In this document: positions 48,653 through 57,800 of the stretch, one piece after another
How the letters are laid out: each line of letters starts with the position of its first letter
Position numbering within the stretch: position 1 is the first letter of the stretch
The notes under the pieces: generated by a model
The model's database searches: none
What the model was told of the DNA's origin: nothing
What the model saw: the letters and a program-made list of their open reading frames with translations, nothing else
Translations under genes and position numbers: made by a program
From: Streptomyces regalis
Lineage (GTDB): Bacteria > Actinomycetota > Actinomycetes > Streptomycetales > Streptomycetaceae
Length of the DNA: 64,000 nt
Reading direction: 5' to 3'
Assembly (NCBI RefSeq): GCF_001509475.1
Contig: NZ_LLZG01000361.1
Coordinates: 15,300-79,299 of the forward strand

Positions 48653-49761
48653 TCGTCGCCCCGTTCCTGGGCGACTCCTACGTCTTACGCCCCGGGAGCG
48701 CGAAGGGGATGCAGATCCCGGCGCACCGGTATCTCGAACTCCAGCAGGCCGTGACAGACGGCGGCGAGGTCCCGAGCTGGCTATGCGGCCCCGTACAGCG
48801 GCAGTGGAGCCTGGACCTGACGGGGTCCCGTGCCGAGTCCACCCTGCTGGTGCGCGACCCGTCCCCGTACGGCCACGGCCGCGCCTCGTACGAGCTCAAC
48901 CTCGGCTGCAACTACGCCTGCAAACAGTGCTATCTGGGCCTCAAGGAGTTCGCCGGGCTCGACTGGAGCGACCGCGAGAAGGTGCTGCACGTTCTCCGGG
49001 ACGCTGGCGTGGTCTGGCTTCAGATCACCGGCGGTGAGCCGACCATCGACCGACACTTCGCGGCGGCCTACTCCCTGGCGTACGAGCTCGGGATGATGAT
49101 CGAGGTTCTCACCAACGGGTCACGCCTCCACAACCCACTGCTCCTCGACCTCTTCGCGAGCCGGCGCCCATACCGGCTGACGCTCAGCATCTACGGGGCC
49201 ACGGAGGAGACGTACGACGGCCTCACCCAGCGGCGCGGTTCCTGGAAGAACTTCACGCGGGGGCTGAACGCGGCGCACGAGGCCGGGTTGCCGATCGAGC
49301 TGACGGTCATCGTCACCGACGACAACGTGCACGAGGTCGAGGCCATGCACGCGCTCGGCGAGCGGTACGGCGCGGTCACCCGCGAGTACTCGCAGATGTC
49401 GCCGACGATCTACGGCGGGGCGGAGTCCCTGTCTTCCCAAGCGACGGCCTACCTGCGCGAGCGGAAGCCGTTCACCGGCTGCGACGCCGGCCATACCTCC
49501 CTGCACGTGGACCCCCACGGGCTGGCCAGCGTCTGCAAAGTCTCCCGTGACCACCCGATCTCCTTGGTGACCGAGGGGGTCGCGGGACTGTCCCGGCTCG
49601 GCGACATCGCCGACCGGGCGCTGGGGCGCCAAGGCGGCTGCGCGGGCTGCACCCTCAGCAAGTCGTGCAGCACATGCATGCCGCTCGCCGCCTTGTACCG
49701 CAAGGCGGGCGCGCCCCTGAACCGCTACTGCCAGCACACCGAGACAGAGGGAAGGAGGTGA
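48640..49761 (+). CDS. radical SAM/SPASM peptide-modifying enzyme
   Basis: 373 residues from GTG 48640 with GGGAGGG ideally placed. The cluster motif CNYACKQCY (Cys 90, 94, 97) binds the SAM-cleaving 4Fe-4S, and GGEP (131-134) lies at the SAM site. The SPASM/twitch region has Cys 281, 299, 334, 337, 343, 346 and 364 (GCAGCTLSKSCSTC), enough for auxiliary clusters. An N-terminal 80 residues (VAPFLGDSYVLRPGSAKGMQIPAHRYLELQQA) may be a precursor-binding module. Such enzymes install thioether or C-C crosslinks in RiPPs. The precursor candidate follows eight bases after its stop. Confidence 0.88.
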   Translation: MYDLIVAPFLGDSYVLRPGSAKGMQIPAHRYLELQQAVTDGGEVPSWLCGPVQRQWSLDLTGSRAESTLLVRDPSPYGHGRASYELNLGCNYACKQCYLGLKEFAGLDWSDREKVLHVLRDAGVVWLQITGGEPTIDRHFAAAYSLAYELGMMIEVLTNGSRLHNPLLLDLFASRRPYRLTLSIYGATEETYDGLTQRRGSWKNFTRGLNAAHEAGLPIELTVIVTDDNVHEVEAMHALGERYGAVTREYSQMSPTIYGGAESLSSQATAYLRERKPFTGCDAGHTSLHVDPHGLASVCKVSRDHPISLVTEGVAGLSRLGDIADRALGRQGGCAGCTLSKSCSTCMPLAALYRKAGAPLNRYCQHTETEGRR

Positions 49762-49769
49762 CACCCCCC

Positions 49770-49901
49770 ATGGCGCCCGTCGCAGTGAAGATCGCCACCA
49801 CGTCGAAGGTCGAAGAGGACGAGATCGAGTTCGTCGACGACCTCGACGCCGTCTCCGGCACCGAGGTCATGCTCGGCTGCGGGAACGACAACCCGTATTA
49901 G
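49770..49901 (+). CDS. candidate RiPP precursor peptide
   Basis: 43 residues, ATG 49770, with AAGGAGG at the end of the radical SAM gene. MAPVAVKIATTSKVEEDEIEFVDDLDAVSGTEVMLG then CGNDNPY at the C-terminus: an acidic, helix-prone leader and a short core with a single Cys, Asn, Asp and terminal Tyr. Position after a SPASM enzyme and before a terminator is classic for a sactipeptide, ranthipeptide or cyclophane-type precursor. It could belong to the StsA-type sactipeptides, but this cannot be decided here. No GG protease site; no dedicated exporter or peptidase beside it. Confidence 0.75.
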   Translation: MAPVAVKIATTSKVEEDEIEFVDDLDAVSGTEVMLGCGNDNPY

Positions 49902-49915
49902 ACCGAGTCCACACA

Positions 49916-49944
49916 GGGGCCGCCCGCCACACACGGGCGGCCCC
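49916..49944 (+). terminator. terminator after the precursor peptide
   Basis: ggggccgcccg / cgggcggcccc, 11-bp perfect stem with a seven-base loop, 14 bases past the precursor stop. Confidence 0.85.
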
Positions 49945-49979
49945 GCCACTCGCTCCCTTCCCACTCCTACACTTCCGCC

Positions 49980-50795
49980 GTGGTGACCATGAGACTGCAC
50001 TGGAACGACCTCCCCACCGCCACCCGCGACGCGATCACCGCGCGCACCGGCCCCATCTACGCCACCCGCACCGCGGACAAGGGCCTCAACAGCGAGATCG
50101 CCGCCACCCTCGACACCCGCACCGGACGCGTCTTCGTCAAGGGCCTGCGCTGCGACCACCCCCGCGCCTGGACGCAGCACCGCGAAGCCGTCATCAACCC
50201 ATACGTCGCCCCGTTCGCGCCCCGCCTTCTGTGGCGGATCGATGACGGCGAATGGAACCTCCTCGGCTTCGAGTACCTCGACGGCCGCCCCGCCGACTAC
50301 AGCCCCTCGTCCCCCGACCTGTCCCTCGTCGCCGAGGCGATCATCACGCTCGCCTCCATCTCGGCGCCCGCAGATATCGAGCTCAAGCAGATCGAACAGC
50401 GCCTCGCCGACTACCTCGACGACCCCGAGGACGCCCAACTCCTGCGTGGCGACACCCTGCTGCACACCGACTGGACCCCGGACAACGTCCTCATCGTCGA
50501 TGGCGCTGCCCGCGTCGTCGATTGGGCCTGGCCCACTCGCGGCGCCGCCTGGATCGACGCGGCCTGCTGGGTCGTCTGGCTGATCTCCGCCGGCCACACA
50601 CCGGAAGCCGCCGAACAGTGGGCTGCCAAAACCCCAGCCTGGGCCACGGCGTCGGCGCGCGCCCTTGACGTGTTCGCCACCGCCCAACAACGCCTGTGGG
50701 AAGGCATCGCCGCAGACGCCCCTGACGTGCCCTGGAAGCGCGGTCTCGCCGACGCTGCGGCCTCCTGGTCGGCCTACCGCCGAGCAGGACGATGA
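49980..50795 (+). CDS. aminoglycoside phosphotransferase-fold kinase
   Basis: 271 residues, first start GTG 49980 (ATG 49989 possible). A TACACT -10-like box seven bases before and the lack of a ribosome-binding site suggest a leaderless transcript. The APH catalytic loop LLHTDWTPDNVL (HxDxxxxN) and the metal motif RVVDWAWP are intact. VFVKGLRCDHPRAW supplies the probable ATP-binding Lys. Substrate unknown: antibiotic, sugar or choline-like small molecule. Separated from the RiPP pair by a terminator, so linkage is not certain. Confidence 0.82.
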   Translation: MVTMRLHWNDLPTATRDAITARTGPIYATRTADKGLNSEIAATLDTRTGRVFVKGLRCDHPRAWTQHREAVINPYVAPFAPRLLWRIDDGEWNLLGFEYLDGRPADYSPSSPDLSLVAEAIITLASISAPADIELKQIEQRLADYLDDPEDAQLLRGDTLLHTDWTPDNVLIVDGAARVVDWAWPTRGAAWIDAACWVVWLISAGHTPEAAEQWAAKTPAWATASARALDVFATAQQRLWEGIAADAPDVPWKRGLADAAASWSAYRRAGR

Positions 50796-50806
50796 GGGGA
50801 GTTTTG

Positions 50807-51265
50807 ATGGCAACCGACCCGCCCATTCACCCCACCGAGACGCTCACCACCCCCGCCGGGGACCAGGCGGACATCGACACCGAGATGGTCCCCGTCATCC
50901 GCGAACTCTGGCGCCTCGGCTTCACGACCACGGCTTGCTGCCAGGACGTCGGCGAAGCCACCGCCGGCGTCCGTGCCCAGCGTGACGTTCCGCTCGGTTA
51001 CGGCGGCGACGGCTTTATCGCCTACCACCGCGGCTACGCCCTGCTGAAGATGCCAGTCGCCGACGCCCAGCGGCTGGCTGCGCTCCTCGCGGAGACCGCG
51101 GGCTTCGGCGACCGCATACGCAGACCCTGGAGCGTCGGCTCTTGGCGCATGAACGTCCCCCTCGAACCCAGGGGCCCTGCTGATGAGGCCCTCCTTCACT
51201 TCCCGCGCACCCAGATCTCTCTGCTCATCGACGCCCTCCGCCAGCGAATCGGGGAGCCCGATTGA
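50807..51265 (+). CDS. hypothetical protein
   Basis: 152 residues, ATG 50807 with GGGAG upstream, 11 bases after the kinase. ELWRLGFTTTACCQDVGEATAGVRAQ, LLKMPVADAQRLAALLAETAGFGDRIRRPW, LLHFPRTQISLLIDAL. Adjacent cysteines (ACC) and a beta-rich middle. Not recognised. Probable operon with the kinase. Confidence 0.6.
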   Translation: MATDPPIHPTETLTTPAGDQADIDTEMVPVIRELWRLGFTTTACCQDVGEATAGVRAQRDVPLGYGGDGFIAYHRGYALLKMPVADAQRLAALLAETAGFGDRIRRPWSVGSWRMNVPLEPRGPADEALLHFPRTQISLLIDALRQRIGEPD

Positions 51266-51438
51266 TGCCCATGGTGGTTGCGCCGCCCCGTGGGGCATAC
51301 CAATCGCGCAAGTAGGGCATAGGAAGAGCCTCACCGATACGTTGGAACAGACTCGCCCTTCAGTCCGTTCCCGTATATGAGAGGCGGCTGTGCGGCCCTA
51401 CGCGGGTAGTACACATGATCGATTCGGGGGTCTGATCA

Positions 51439-51954
51439 GTGTCGTTGACACCCTTCGCTTCGGCGTTGTCTGCAGGGATCACAGCAGGCACTACGCTCAT
51501 GTCCGAGCGAGCCAAGGACAGAGCGCGACGGAGGACGATTGAGTTTGACGTAAAGGGGATACCGACTGTTCCCTTTCGGCTCAAGCTCGTCCCGCCCAAG
51601 AAGTGCGGTGCCATGTGGGCGCTTGTTGGATTTAGCCTCGACTCTGCTGGTGGTACCGCGTACATGGCCCCGGTACTGCTGGGGAAGGAGCTCACGGGGC
51701 AACTTCCCTACGGTCATTACCAGATCCTCGTTCTCTTTCTGGCTCAGAAACTAAACCCGGACCACCATCCGAGGCTCCTCGGGATGGCCGAGGGATTCGA
51801 AGCGATCATGCCGGGGGACGTGAAGCTCCGCATCGTTGGGCGGTGGGCGACCTACGCAAACACTGAACGTCTGCGTAGCTTGCCTGGCGTGGGGGGAACT
51901 CCCGATCACATTGCCTTCACCGCGCCGTCGGTGGACCGCGCTCGACACGAGTGA
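51439..51954 (+). CDS. hypothetical protein
   Basis: 171 residues, GTG 51439. N-terminal Ala/Ser segment, then TIEFDVKGIPTVPFRLKLVPPKKCGAMWALVGFSLDSAGGTAYMAPVLLGKEL and a beta-rich remainder. Lower GC than its neighbours, suggesting recent transfer. Not recognised. Confidence 0.5.
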   Translation: MSLTPFASALSAGITAGTTLMSERAKDRARRRTIEFDVKGIPTVPFRLKLVPPKKCGAMWALVGFSLDSAGGTAYMAPVLLGKELTGQLPYGHYQILVLFLAQKLNPDHHPRLLGMAEGFEAIMPGDVKLRIVGRWATYANTERLRSLPGVGGTPDHIAFTAPSVDRARHE

Positions 51955-52189
51955 TCCGCTTCTGCAACTCGCCAACCGATCCGCACAATCCCCGCCGACC
52001 CAGCAGACCGATATCTGTGCCGCTCGCGGTACAGACGCGAGGACATGTCAGGGTTCTCTCAGAGCTCTAGGTAACGAGCAACTGTGCAGTACTCACTACT
52101 TCGGTCGGATGCTCAACATGTTGGCCGCGAAGAGGGCCCTTGATGAGGCCATAGGGATCTCGAAACCGGGGCATGGAAGCGCAAACTAA
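51836..52189 (+). CDS. possible hypothetical protein overlapping the previous gene
   Basis: The open frame extends past the previous stop to TAA at 52189. Its unique part ends DARTCQGSLRALGNEQLCSTHYFGRMLNMLAAKRALDEAIG. No good start is visible after 51954. It might be a separate small gene with a start further up or a frameshifted extension. Confidence 0.3.
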   Translation: MGGGRPTQTLNVCVACLAWGELPITLPSPRRRWTALDTSDPLLQLANRSAQSPPTQQTDICAARGTDARTCQGSLRALGNEQLCSTHYFGRMLNMLAAKRALDEAIGISKPGHGSAN

Positions 52190-52578
52190 CTAACGGGCGT
52201 CACCGAGTACGTCGTCCCGCCCAGGCCAGAGCGGCGGGACGGCGACCGTTTCACGGCGTTTCCCGGGGAGTTCCTGGGGAGTCCGGGGAGCCCCCGGGGA
52301 GTGCGAGCCCGTAAAATCCCGCACCCCTGTCAACGCCCTGAAACGCATGAAACACCAGGTCAAAGCGTTCCAGGGCGCCAACCCCAAGCTCACCGCCCCC
52401 TGGTCCGGGCTAAGAGGGGGAAGGCTGGGACCTTCATTCCGAACAGGCGCCGGTACAGCGGCCATCGGTCCACTGAAGGTGGAGCTGTACATCCAGGCGG
52501 TGCAGGGGGAGTCGCTGCCGCGAGGGTAGGCACGGCAGGGTCACGCTGAGCGGGCCGATCTGCCCCTAGGCTGACCCC
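52190..52578. other. non-coding stretch at the right edge of the accessory island
   Basis: About 390 bases without a supported gene. A 13-bp imperfect inverted repeat (cgccctgaaacgc 52334-52346, gcgttccagggcg 52365-52377) stands out. It may mark a recombination site where the island joins conserved chromosome. Confidence 0.4.
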
Positions 52579-53052
52579 ATGGCACCGAACATCGCGACGA
52601 ACACCCGCGTTTCGCTCGAAGAGTTGCTGGACTTCGTACGGCCCCGCCATCGCGCCCTGCTGCTGACCCGGCGGGCCGACGGCAGCCCGCAGGCCTCGCC
52701 GTTGACCTGCGGGGTCGACGACTCGGGGCGGATCGTGGTCTCCACGTATCCCGAGCGGGCCAAGACGCGGAACGCCAAGCGGGATCCCCGGGTGAGTGTC
52801 CTTGTCCTCAGTGATGACTGGAACGGGCCGTGGGTGCAGATCGACGGTTCCGCCGAGGTGATCGACTCGCCGGAGTCCGTGGAGCCGCTGGTGGAGTACT
52901 TCCGGAACATCTCCGGTGAGCACCCGGACTGGGACGAGTACCGGCAGGCGATGGTGAAGCAGGGGAAGTCGATCATTCGGGTCACGCCGGAGAAGTGGGG
53001 GCCGGTGGCTACGGGTGGATTTCCCGCGCGGCTTGTTTCGGACGACGCCTGA
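52579..53052 (+). CDS. PPOX-class F420-dependent oxidoreductase
   Basis: 157 residues, ATG 52579. Split-barrel flavin/F420-binding fold: RVSLEELLDFVRPRHRALLLTRRADGSPQASPLTCGVDDSGRIVVSTYPERAKTRNAKRDPRVSVLVLSDDWNGPWVQIDGSAEVID, then FRNISGEHPDWDEYRQAMVKQGKSIIRVTPEKWGP. These small proteins reduce diverse substrates using F420H2. Belongs to the conserved chromosome rather than the island. Confidence 0.88.
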   Translation: MAPNIATNTRVSLEELLDFVRPRHRALLLTRRADGSPQASPLTCGVDDSGRIVVSTYPERAKTRNAKRDPRVSVLVLSDDWNGPWVQIDGSAEVIDSPESVEPLVEYFRNISGEHPDWDEYRQAMVKQGKSIIRVTPEKWGPVATGGFPARLVSDDA

Positions 53053-53095
53053 GAGCTCGGGGGTGCGGGTCGTTCCCCGCGCCCCTGAAGGGGCG

Positions 53096-53863
53096 CTAGC
53101 CGTGCCGCGTCTTCTGGACCATCGCCTCGATGCCCGCCACCAGTAGGTCCAGGGCGAACTCGAAGTCCCGTTCCCACATTTCCTCGACCGTGTCGCCGCC
53201 TCGGGCCGCCATGAGTTCCGAGGCGTCCTGGACGATGTCGGAGGTGTCCGGGGCCTGCGTCACCATGCTCATGGCGTGGTGGAAGTAGTCGTCGGGGGTC
53301 ATGCCGAAGGCCGCGCTGCGGGCGAGGAAATGGCCCTCCATCGTGCCGAAGCCGTACACGAACTGGAAGACGGCGGAGATGGCGGCCACCAGGCCGTGTG
53401 CGGGCAGCCCGGTCCTGCGGATGATCCGCTGCACAAGGCGGGAGAAAGCGAGGCTGTTCGGGCCGATGTTGACGTAGGTGCCGATCAGCGGCGACAGCCA
53501 CGGGTGGCGGACTAGCAGGTCGCGGTACATACGGGCCAGCGCGCGCAACTGGTCCCGCCAGTCCTCGTCCGCCTCCGGGTCGGGCAGCGTCAGTTCACCG
53601 AACGCGGCGTCGAGGGCGAGTTCGAGCAGGTCGTCCTTGGTGTCGACGTACCAGTAGACGGACATCGCCGTGACGTCGAGCTCCGTGGCGAGGCGCCGCA
53701 TGGAGAACTTGGCCAGGCCCTCGGCGTCCAGCAGCCGCACCGTGACCGCGACGATGCGCTCCCGGTCCAGCCCCGACGGCTGCCCCCCGCCGCGCCCTCC
53801 ACGGCGGGGCCCGCCCTCCAGCCAGACACTTGCCCGCGCCCTCCGCTTGGCCGTATCCGCCAT
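53096..53863 (-). CDS. TetR-family regulator with tetracycline-repressor-like C-terminus
   Basis: 255 residues, ATG 53863. After a Gly/Arg-rich extension, the HTH is LDRERIVAVTVRLLDAEGLAKFSMRRLATELDVTAMSVYWYVDTKDDLLELALD. The C-terminal TetR_C domain (YRDLLVRHPWLSPLIGTYVNIGPNSLAFSRLVQRIIRRTGL) binds a ligand. It stands 356 bases from the lanthipeptide precursors and is divergent; control of that cluster is possible but unproven. Confidence 0.88.
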   Translation of the reverse strand: MADTAKRRARASVWLEGGPRRGGRGGGQPSGLDRERIVAVTVRLLDAEGLAKFSMRRLATELDVTAMSVYWYVDTKDDLLELALDAAFGELTLPDPEADEDWRDQLRALARMYRDLLVRHPWLSPLIGTYVNIGPNSLAFSRLVQRIIRRTGLPAHGLVAAISAVFQFVYGFGTMEGHFLARSAAFGMTPDDYFHHAMSMVTQAPDTSDIVQDASELMAARGGDTVEEMWERDFEFALDLLVAGIEAMVQKTRHG

Positions 53864-53948
53864 GGCGCACCTTCCTCACGTCCGATGCCGGTCATGCTAG
53901 GCCTGTTGCCTGGAAAGACCGCAGACACGGCCGGCCATTCCGCCTCCC

Positions 53949-54019
53949 GGTGACCAGTCCTTTCCCGTCCCGGTGACCTGTTCCCTTCCCGTCCCGGTGA
54001 CCGGTTCCTTCGCGTTCCC
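53949..54019. promoter_or_regulatory. three tandem repeats upstream of the lanthipeptide genes
   Basis: Units of 23, 24 and 24 bases begin at 53949, 53972 and 53996, each ggtgacc(a/t/g)gt-tcc(c)ttcccgtccc-like. They lie in the gap between the TetR gene and the first precursor. Direct repeats with about two helical turns of spacing suggest binding of an activator dimer array. Confidence 0.6.
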
Positions 54020-54219
54020 GTGGCCTGCCCGGCTGTCCTGCCCCGCCGCGCTGCGCCTGCCGCGTGCCCGGCGCGTGCCTACCGCGTGCCTGCGATGTGC
54101 GCGGAGTGTGCGCCCGGGACATTTCGCGTGTGCTCCGGAAGAACGTCGCACCGGGAGGCTCTTCTCAGCCGCCACCGAACGGGGCGGCTTCGCATCCCGA
54201 CCATCGGAGGGAAACGGAA

Positions 54220-54393
54220 ATGGAATCCGTCTACCAGGGCGACATCGCCCTCATCGACGAGATCGCCGAGCAGGACTTCGACGGTGTCGCCTACGGCGCG
54301 TGCACCACGAACACCTTCTCCCTGAGCGACAGCCTCGGCAACAACGGCGGCTGGTGCACCTTCACCAAGGAATGCCAGCCCAACTGCAACTGA
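54220..54393 (+). CDS. lanthipeptide alpha precursor (two-peptide, mersacidin/haloduracin-alpha type)
   Basis: 57 residues, ATG 54220 with GGAGGG upstream. Leader of about 27 residues (MESVYQGDIALIDEIAEQDF, ending VAYGA) and core of 30 beginning CTTNTFSLSD. The core's second half, LGNNGGWCTFTKECQPNCN, contains the lipid II-binding CTxTxEC motif and closely follows the LGNxGxxCTxTxECxPxCN pattern of haloduracin alpha. Four Cys (28, 46, 52, 56) can form up to four (methyl)lanthionines. Predicted C39-peptidase cut after GA. Confidence 0.92.
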   Translation: MESVYQGDIALIDEIAEQDFDGVAYGACTTNTFSLSDSLGNNGGWCTFTKECQPNCN

Positions 54394-54446
54394 ACTCCGG
54401 GTCGTATTCCGGCAGTTCATCGAACCCACTCAGAAAGAGGTAAATC

Positions 54447-54617
54447 ATGCAGGAGAAGCACGAGGACATTCTCGGCGGTTACGACGAGCTGGAGCTCGTC
54501 GAGCTGGGCGAGGAGGGTGTCTACGGCGGCACCGCCTGGGCCTGCGCGACCGTGAGCGTCGCCAGCGCCGTGAGCGCCGCGGTGTGCCCGACGACGAAGT
54601 GCACCAGCAAGTGCTGA
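54447..54617 (+). CDS. lanthipeptide beta precursor (two-peptide, haloduracin-beta type)
   Basis: 56 residues, ATG 54447 with AAAGAGG upstream. The acidic leader ends GVYGG (double-glycine site, residue 28). The core TAWACATVSVASAVSAAVC ends PTTKCTSKC, nearly the C-terminal ring pattern CPTTKCTSxC of haloduracin beta and relatives, with a few extra hydrophobic residues in the middle. Four Cys and many Ser/Thr are available for rings. It probably acts with the alpha peptide bound to lipid II to form pores. Confidence 0.93.
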   Translation: MQEKHEDILGGYDELELVELGEEGVYGGTAWACATVSVASAVSAAVCPTTKCTSKC

Positions 54618-54649
54618 CACAGCGGCGCCGTTTCGGCCGCTGAAGCCGG

Positions 54650-54733
54650 CCGGCCCGTGAAGAACCAGTGGGCCGGTGGCATCGATTGATTGGGACGGAA
54701 TGGGGGGCGGGTCAGGTTCCCCCCATTCCGTCC
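54650..54733 (+). terminator. attenuator-like hairpins between the precursors and LanM1
   Basis: ccggccc/gggccgg (54650-54676) and a perfect 15-bp stem ggacggaatgggggg / ccccccattccgtcc (54693-54733, 11-base loop). The second is strong enough to terminate most transcripts, giving excess precursor mRNA over enzyme mRNA. Confidence 0.75.
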
Positions 54734-54806
54734 AGTCCGACCGCTCTCTCGGCTGCGGCCAGTCTCTTTGGCGTCGAGGGCATCGCGCGACATTGGAGCA
54801 ACAGAC

Positions 54807-57800
54807 GTGACATCTCCAGCCCTGTACTATCCGGAGTTCGACAGCGTCGAAATCGAAGAGACCATCTCTCCGCTTGCCGAGTTCGACCGGGAAATCCTCT
54901 CCGCCGTACACAAAGGTGGCGCCCACAGGGCCGCTTCGGTCGGCGAGGCCCGGGCGTCCGCCGCTGAATGGGCCGACCGCAGCGAGGACTATCCGTTCCA
55001 GCGTGTCATCAGGACGATGGCCGCCTCCCTGGCGGAGCGCGAACCGATCTCCTCCTTCCTCGACTCCCCGGCCGTCTGGGACCTCTTCGACGATCCGCGT
55101 ACCGCGCTGCACCAGATCCTCGGACGGGCCGAGTCCCGGCTGCGGGAGACCTGCACCAGGGCCCTGGTCGCGGCCGTCAACCACGCGCGCGAGAAGGGGC
55201 TGCTGACGGGCACCGACCCGGCCGAGCGCTACGCGTCCTTCGTCGAGCGGGCGACGCGCACCTCCTTCGCCGAGGCCGGCGGCGTCGACTTCCCCGTTCT
55301 GCACGGCGTCGTCCCCACGATCCTGCGCAACGAGGCCGACAGCATCATGGAGATGTGCTGTCGCCTCGGCGCCGACCGGAGGGCGATCGCCGCCGCGTTC
55401 GGCATCGCCGAGACCGACCGGATCGTCTCCCTGGGGCTCTCCGAGGGAGACACGCACCACCACGGGCGCAGTGTGTCCGTGGTGCGGTTCGCTTCCGGCA
55501 AGCACCTGGTCTACAAGCCGCGCGACGTGTCCTGCGAGGCGGCGTACGAGAGGCTGGCCGGCGAGCTGAACCGCCGCCTCGGCACCCGCCTCGTCGCCGC
55601 GGCCGTGCTGAAGCGCGACGGGTACGGATACGTCGAGTTCATCGACACCGAGGACGTCTCCGACCGGTCCGGGGACTTCATGGAAGCCAGTGGCGAACTG
55701 GCCGCCGTGCTGTACCTGCTCAACGCCCGGGACATGCACTTCGAGAACATCGTCCCCACCCGGCGTGGCCCCGTCCCGATCGACCTGGAGACCATCCTGC
55801 ACCCGGCCCGCATCCACCGGGGCCCGACCCCCGAGGCGCCGGGCAACGCCTTCGAGACGATCGCGCAGTCGGTCTACGGCATCGGGATCCTGCCGCTGGT
55901 CATGGTCGGCAAGAAGGCCACCGCAGGCCATGTCGACCTCGGGTTCCTCGGCGACCAGGGGCAGGGCAACTCCCCGTTCAAGAGCATGCAGTTCGAGGAG
56001 CCGTTCACCGACCGGGTGCGCCTGGTGCTGCGGGAGCAGGAGGCGCAGCCGCGCCGTACGGTCGTCAGCACCCTCACCGAGGACGAGGTCCACGCCCTGG
56101 GCGAGCGGATGACGGACGGCTTCACCCGGGTCTTCCGTGCGGTCCTCGAGGACCGGGAGACCTTCGCCGGCCTGCTGCGCGAGACGGTCGCCGACGTGCG
56201 GGTGCGGTATGTGCACAACCCGACCGTCCTGTACGCGCAGACGATGCGGATGACGTCGGGTGCCCGTGCGCTGGCCGACCACGACGTGTACGCGGCACTG
56301 CTGAAGCGTGTCGCGATCCCCAGCAAGACCTCGGACCGTCAGATCGTCCGCTCCGAGATGCGGCAGCTCGCCGAGCGTGACATCCCCTACTTCACCGTGG
56401 CGAGCACCAGCGTCGTCCTGCAGGACGGCGACGGCGCCGAGGTGGCCTCCTTCCCGGAGTCGCCGCTGGAGCGGGCCCTGGCCAAGGTGCGGGCGATGAC
56501 CGAGTTCGATCTGCAGGAGCAGCTGCGGCTCATCCACTCGGCGTTCGCCTGCCGCTTCCCCGACAACCATCTGGCCGCCGCGCTCCCCGCCGCCCCCGAC
56601 ACCGAGCGGGCCGGCACGGCGCCGGGCGCGGGGTCCGACCCGTGCGCCGACGGCACGGCCGCCGCGCTCGCGGCCCGCCTGTGCGACCGGCTCATCGCCT
56701 CGTCCCTGCCGGACAAGTACGCGCATCTGCCCCGCACCTGGATCGGACCGCTCGCCTCCGCCCAGGTGGGCCGGCCCTGGCCGCCGACCGTGCTCGGCTA
56801 CGACCTGTACACCGGCCGCGTCGGGCCGGCCCTCGCCCTGGCCGCCGCGGGCCGTGTCCTGGGCCGGGACGACTACCGGGAGCAGGCCACGCAGATCTTC
56901 TCGACCACGGCGGACATCCTGGCCCGTGAGCGGTACGAGAAGCGGAGCATCGAACAGGCGGGGTTCGCCGGGTACACGGGCATGGCCGGAATCCTGTTCG
57001 CGCTGACCGCGGCCGGCCGGCTGCTGGACCGCGACGACTGGGTGAGCGCCGCCCAGGGGGCCGTGCCGCTCGTGCTCGGCCAGCTGCGGGCGCTTCCGCA
57101 GGCCGAACTGCCGCTGGATGTCATTTCAGGTGTGGCGGGCGTGCTGTCCTGCGTCGCGGAGATCGGCGGGGAGCACGGTGCGCAGGCCGTGGCGGAACTG
57201 ACGTCGCTGCTCACCGCCGGGCTGCCCCGTGACGGCCGCGAACCGGCCGGCCCGGCCCGTGCCGCGCTGGAGCAGTCCGGTTACGCCCACGGCATCGCCG
57301 GGCTGCTGCATGTGCTGTGCCGTGCGCACCCGCTGCTGCCGGCCGACGGGCGTCCCGCCGTCGAGTCTGCCGCCGCGTATCTGGCGGGTCGGCTGGACGG
57401 CTTCTTCGACCGGGCCGAGAACAACTGGTTCTCCAACGTGGCCACGCCGACGTCGTTCTCGACCGGCTGGTGCCACGGCGCGACCGGGATCTCGCTCGCC
57501 CTGGACGCGTACGCCGGGCTGTCCGGTGACCCGGACGCGGCCCGCAAGAGGGACATGGCCGTCGGCAACCTGCTGCGGCACGGCTTCGGCCGGAACCTGA
57601 CCTGGTGCCACGGCGATCTCGGCAACCACGACGCGCTCACCGCCCTGGCCGCGCGGACGCAGGACCCCGTCCTGCGCGAGGCGCGCACGGCGGTCGAGGA
57701 CAGGTGGCTGCGGCCGGAGGTCTTCGAGCGCAAGCTCGCCGACACCCGCAGCCGCTACGCCCACACCAGCAGCCTGATGGTCGGCTGGGCCGGTGTCGTC

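Noticed and set aside
52347..52529. 60-codon open frame MKHQVKAFQGANPKL...
   Set aside because: No ribosome-binding site, overlaps the inverted repeat, and no family resemblance.
54417..56726. 769-codon open frame on the minus strand
   Set aside because: Antisense to the beta precursor and LanM1; no recognisable protein.
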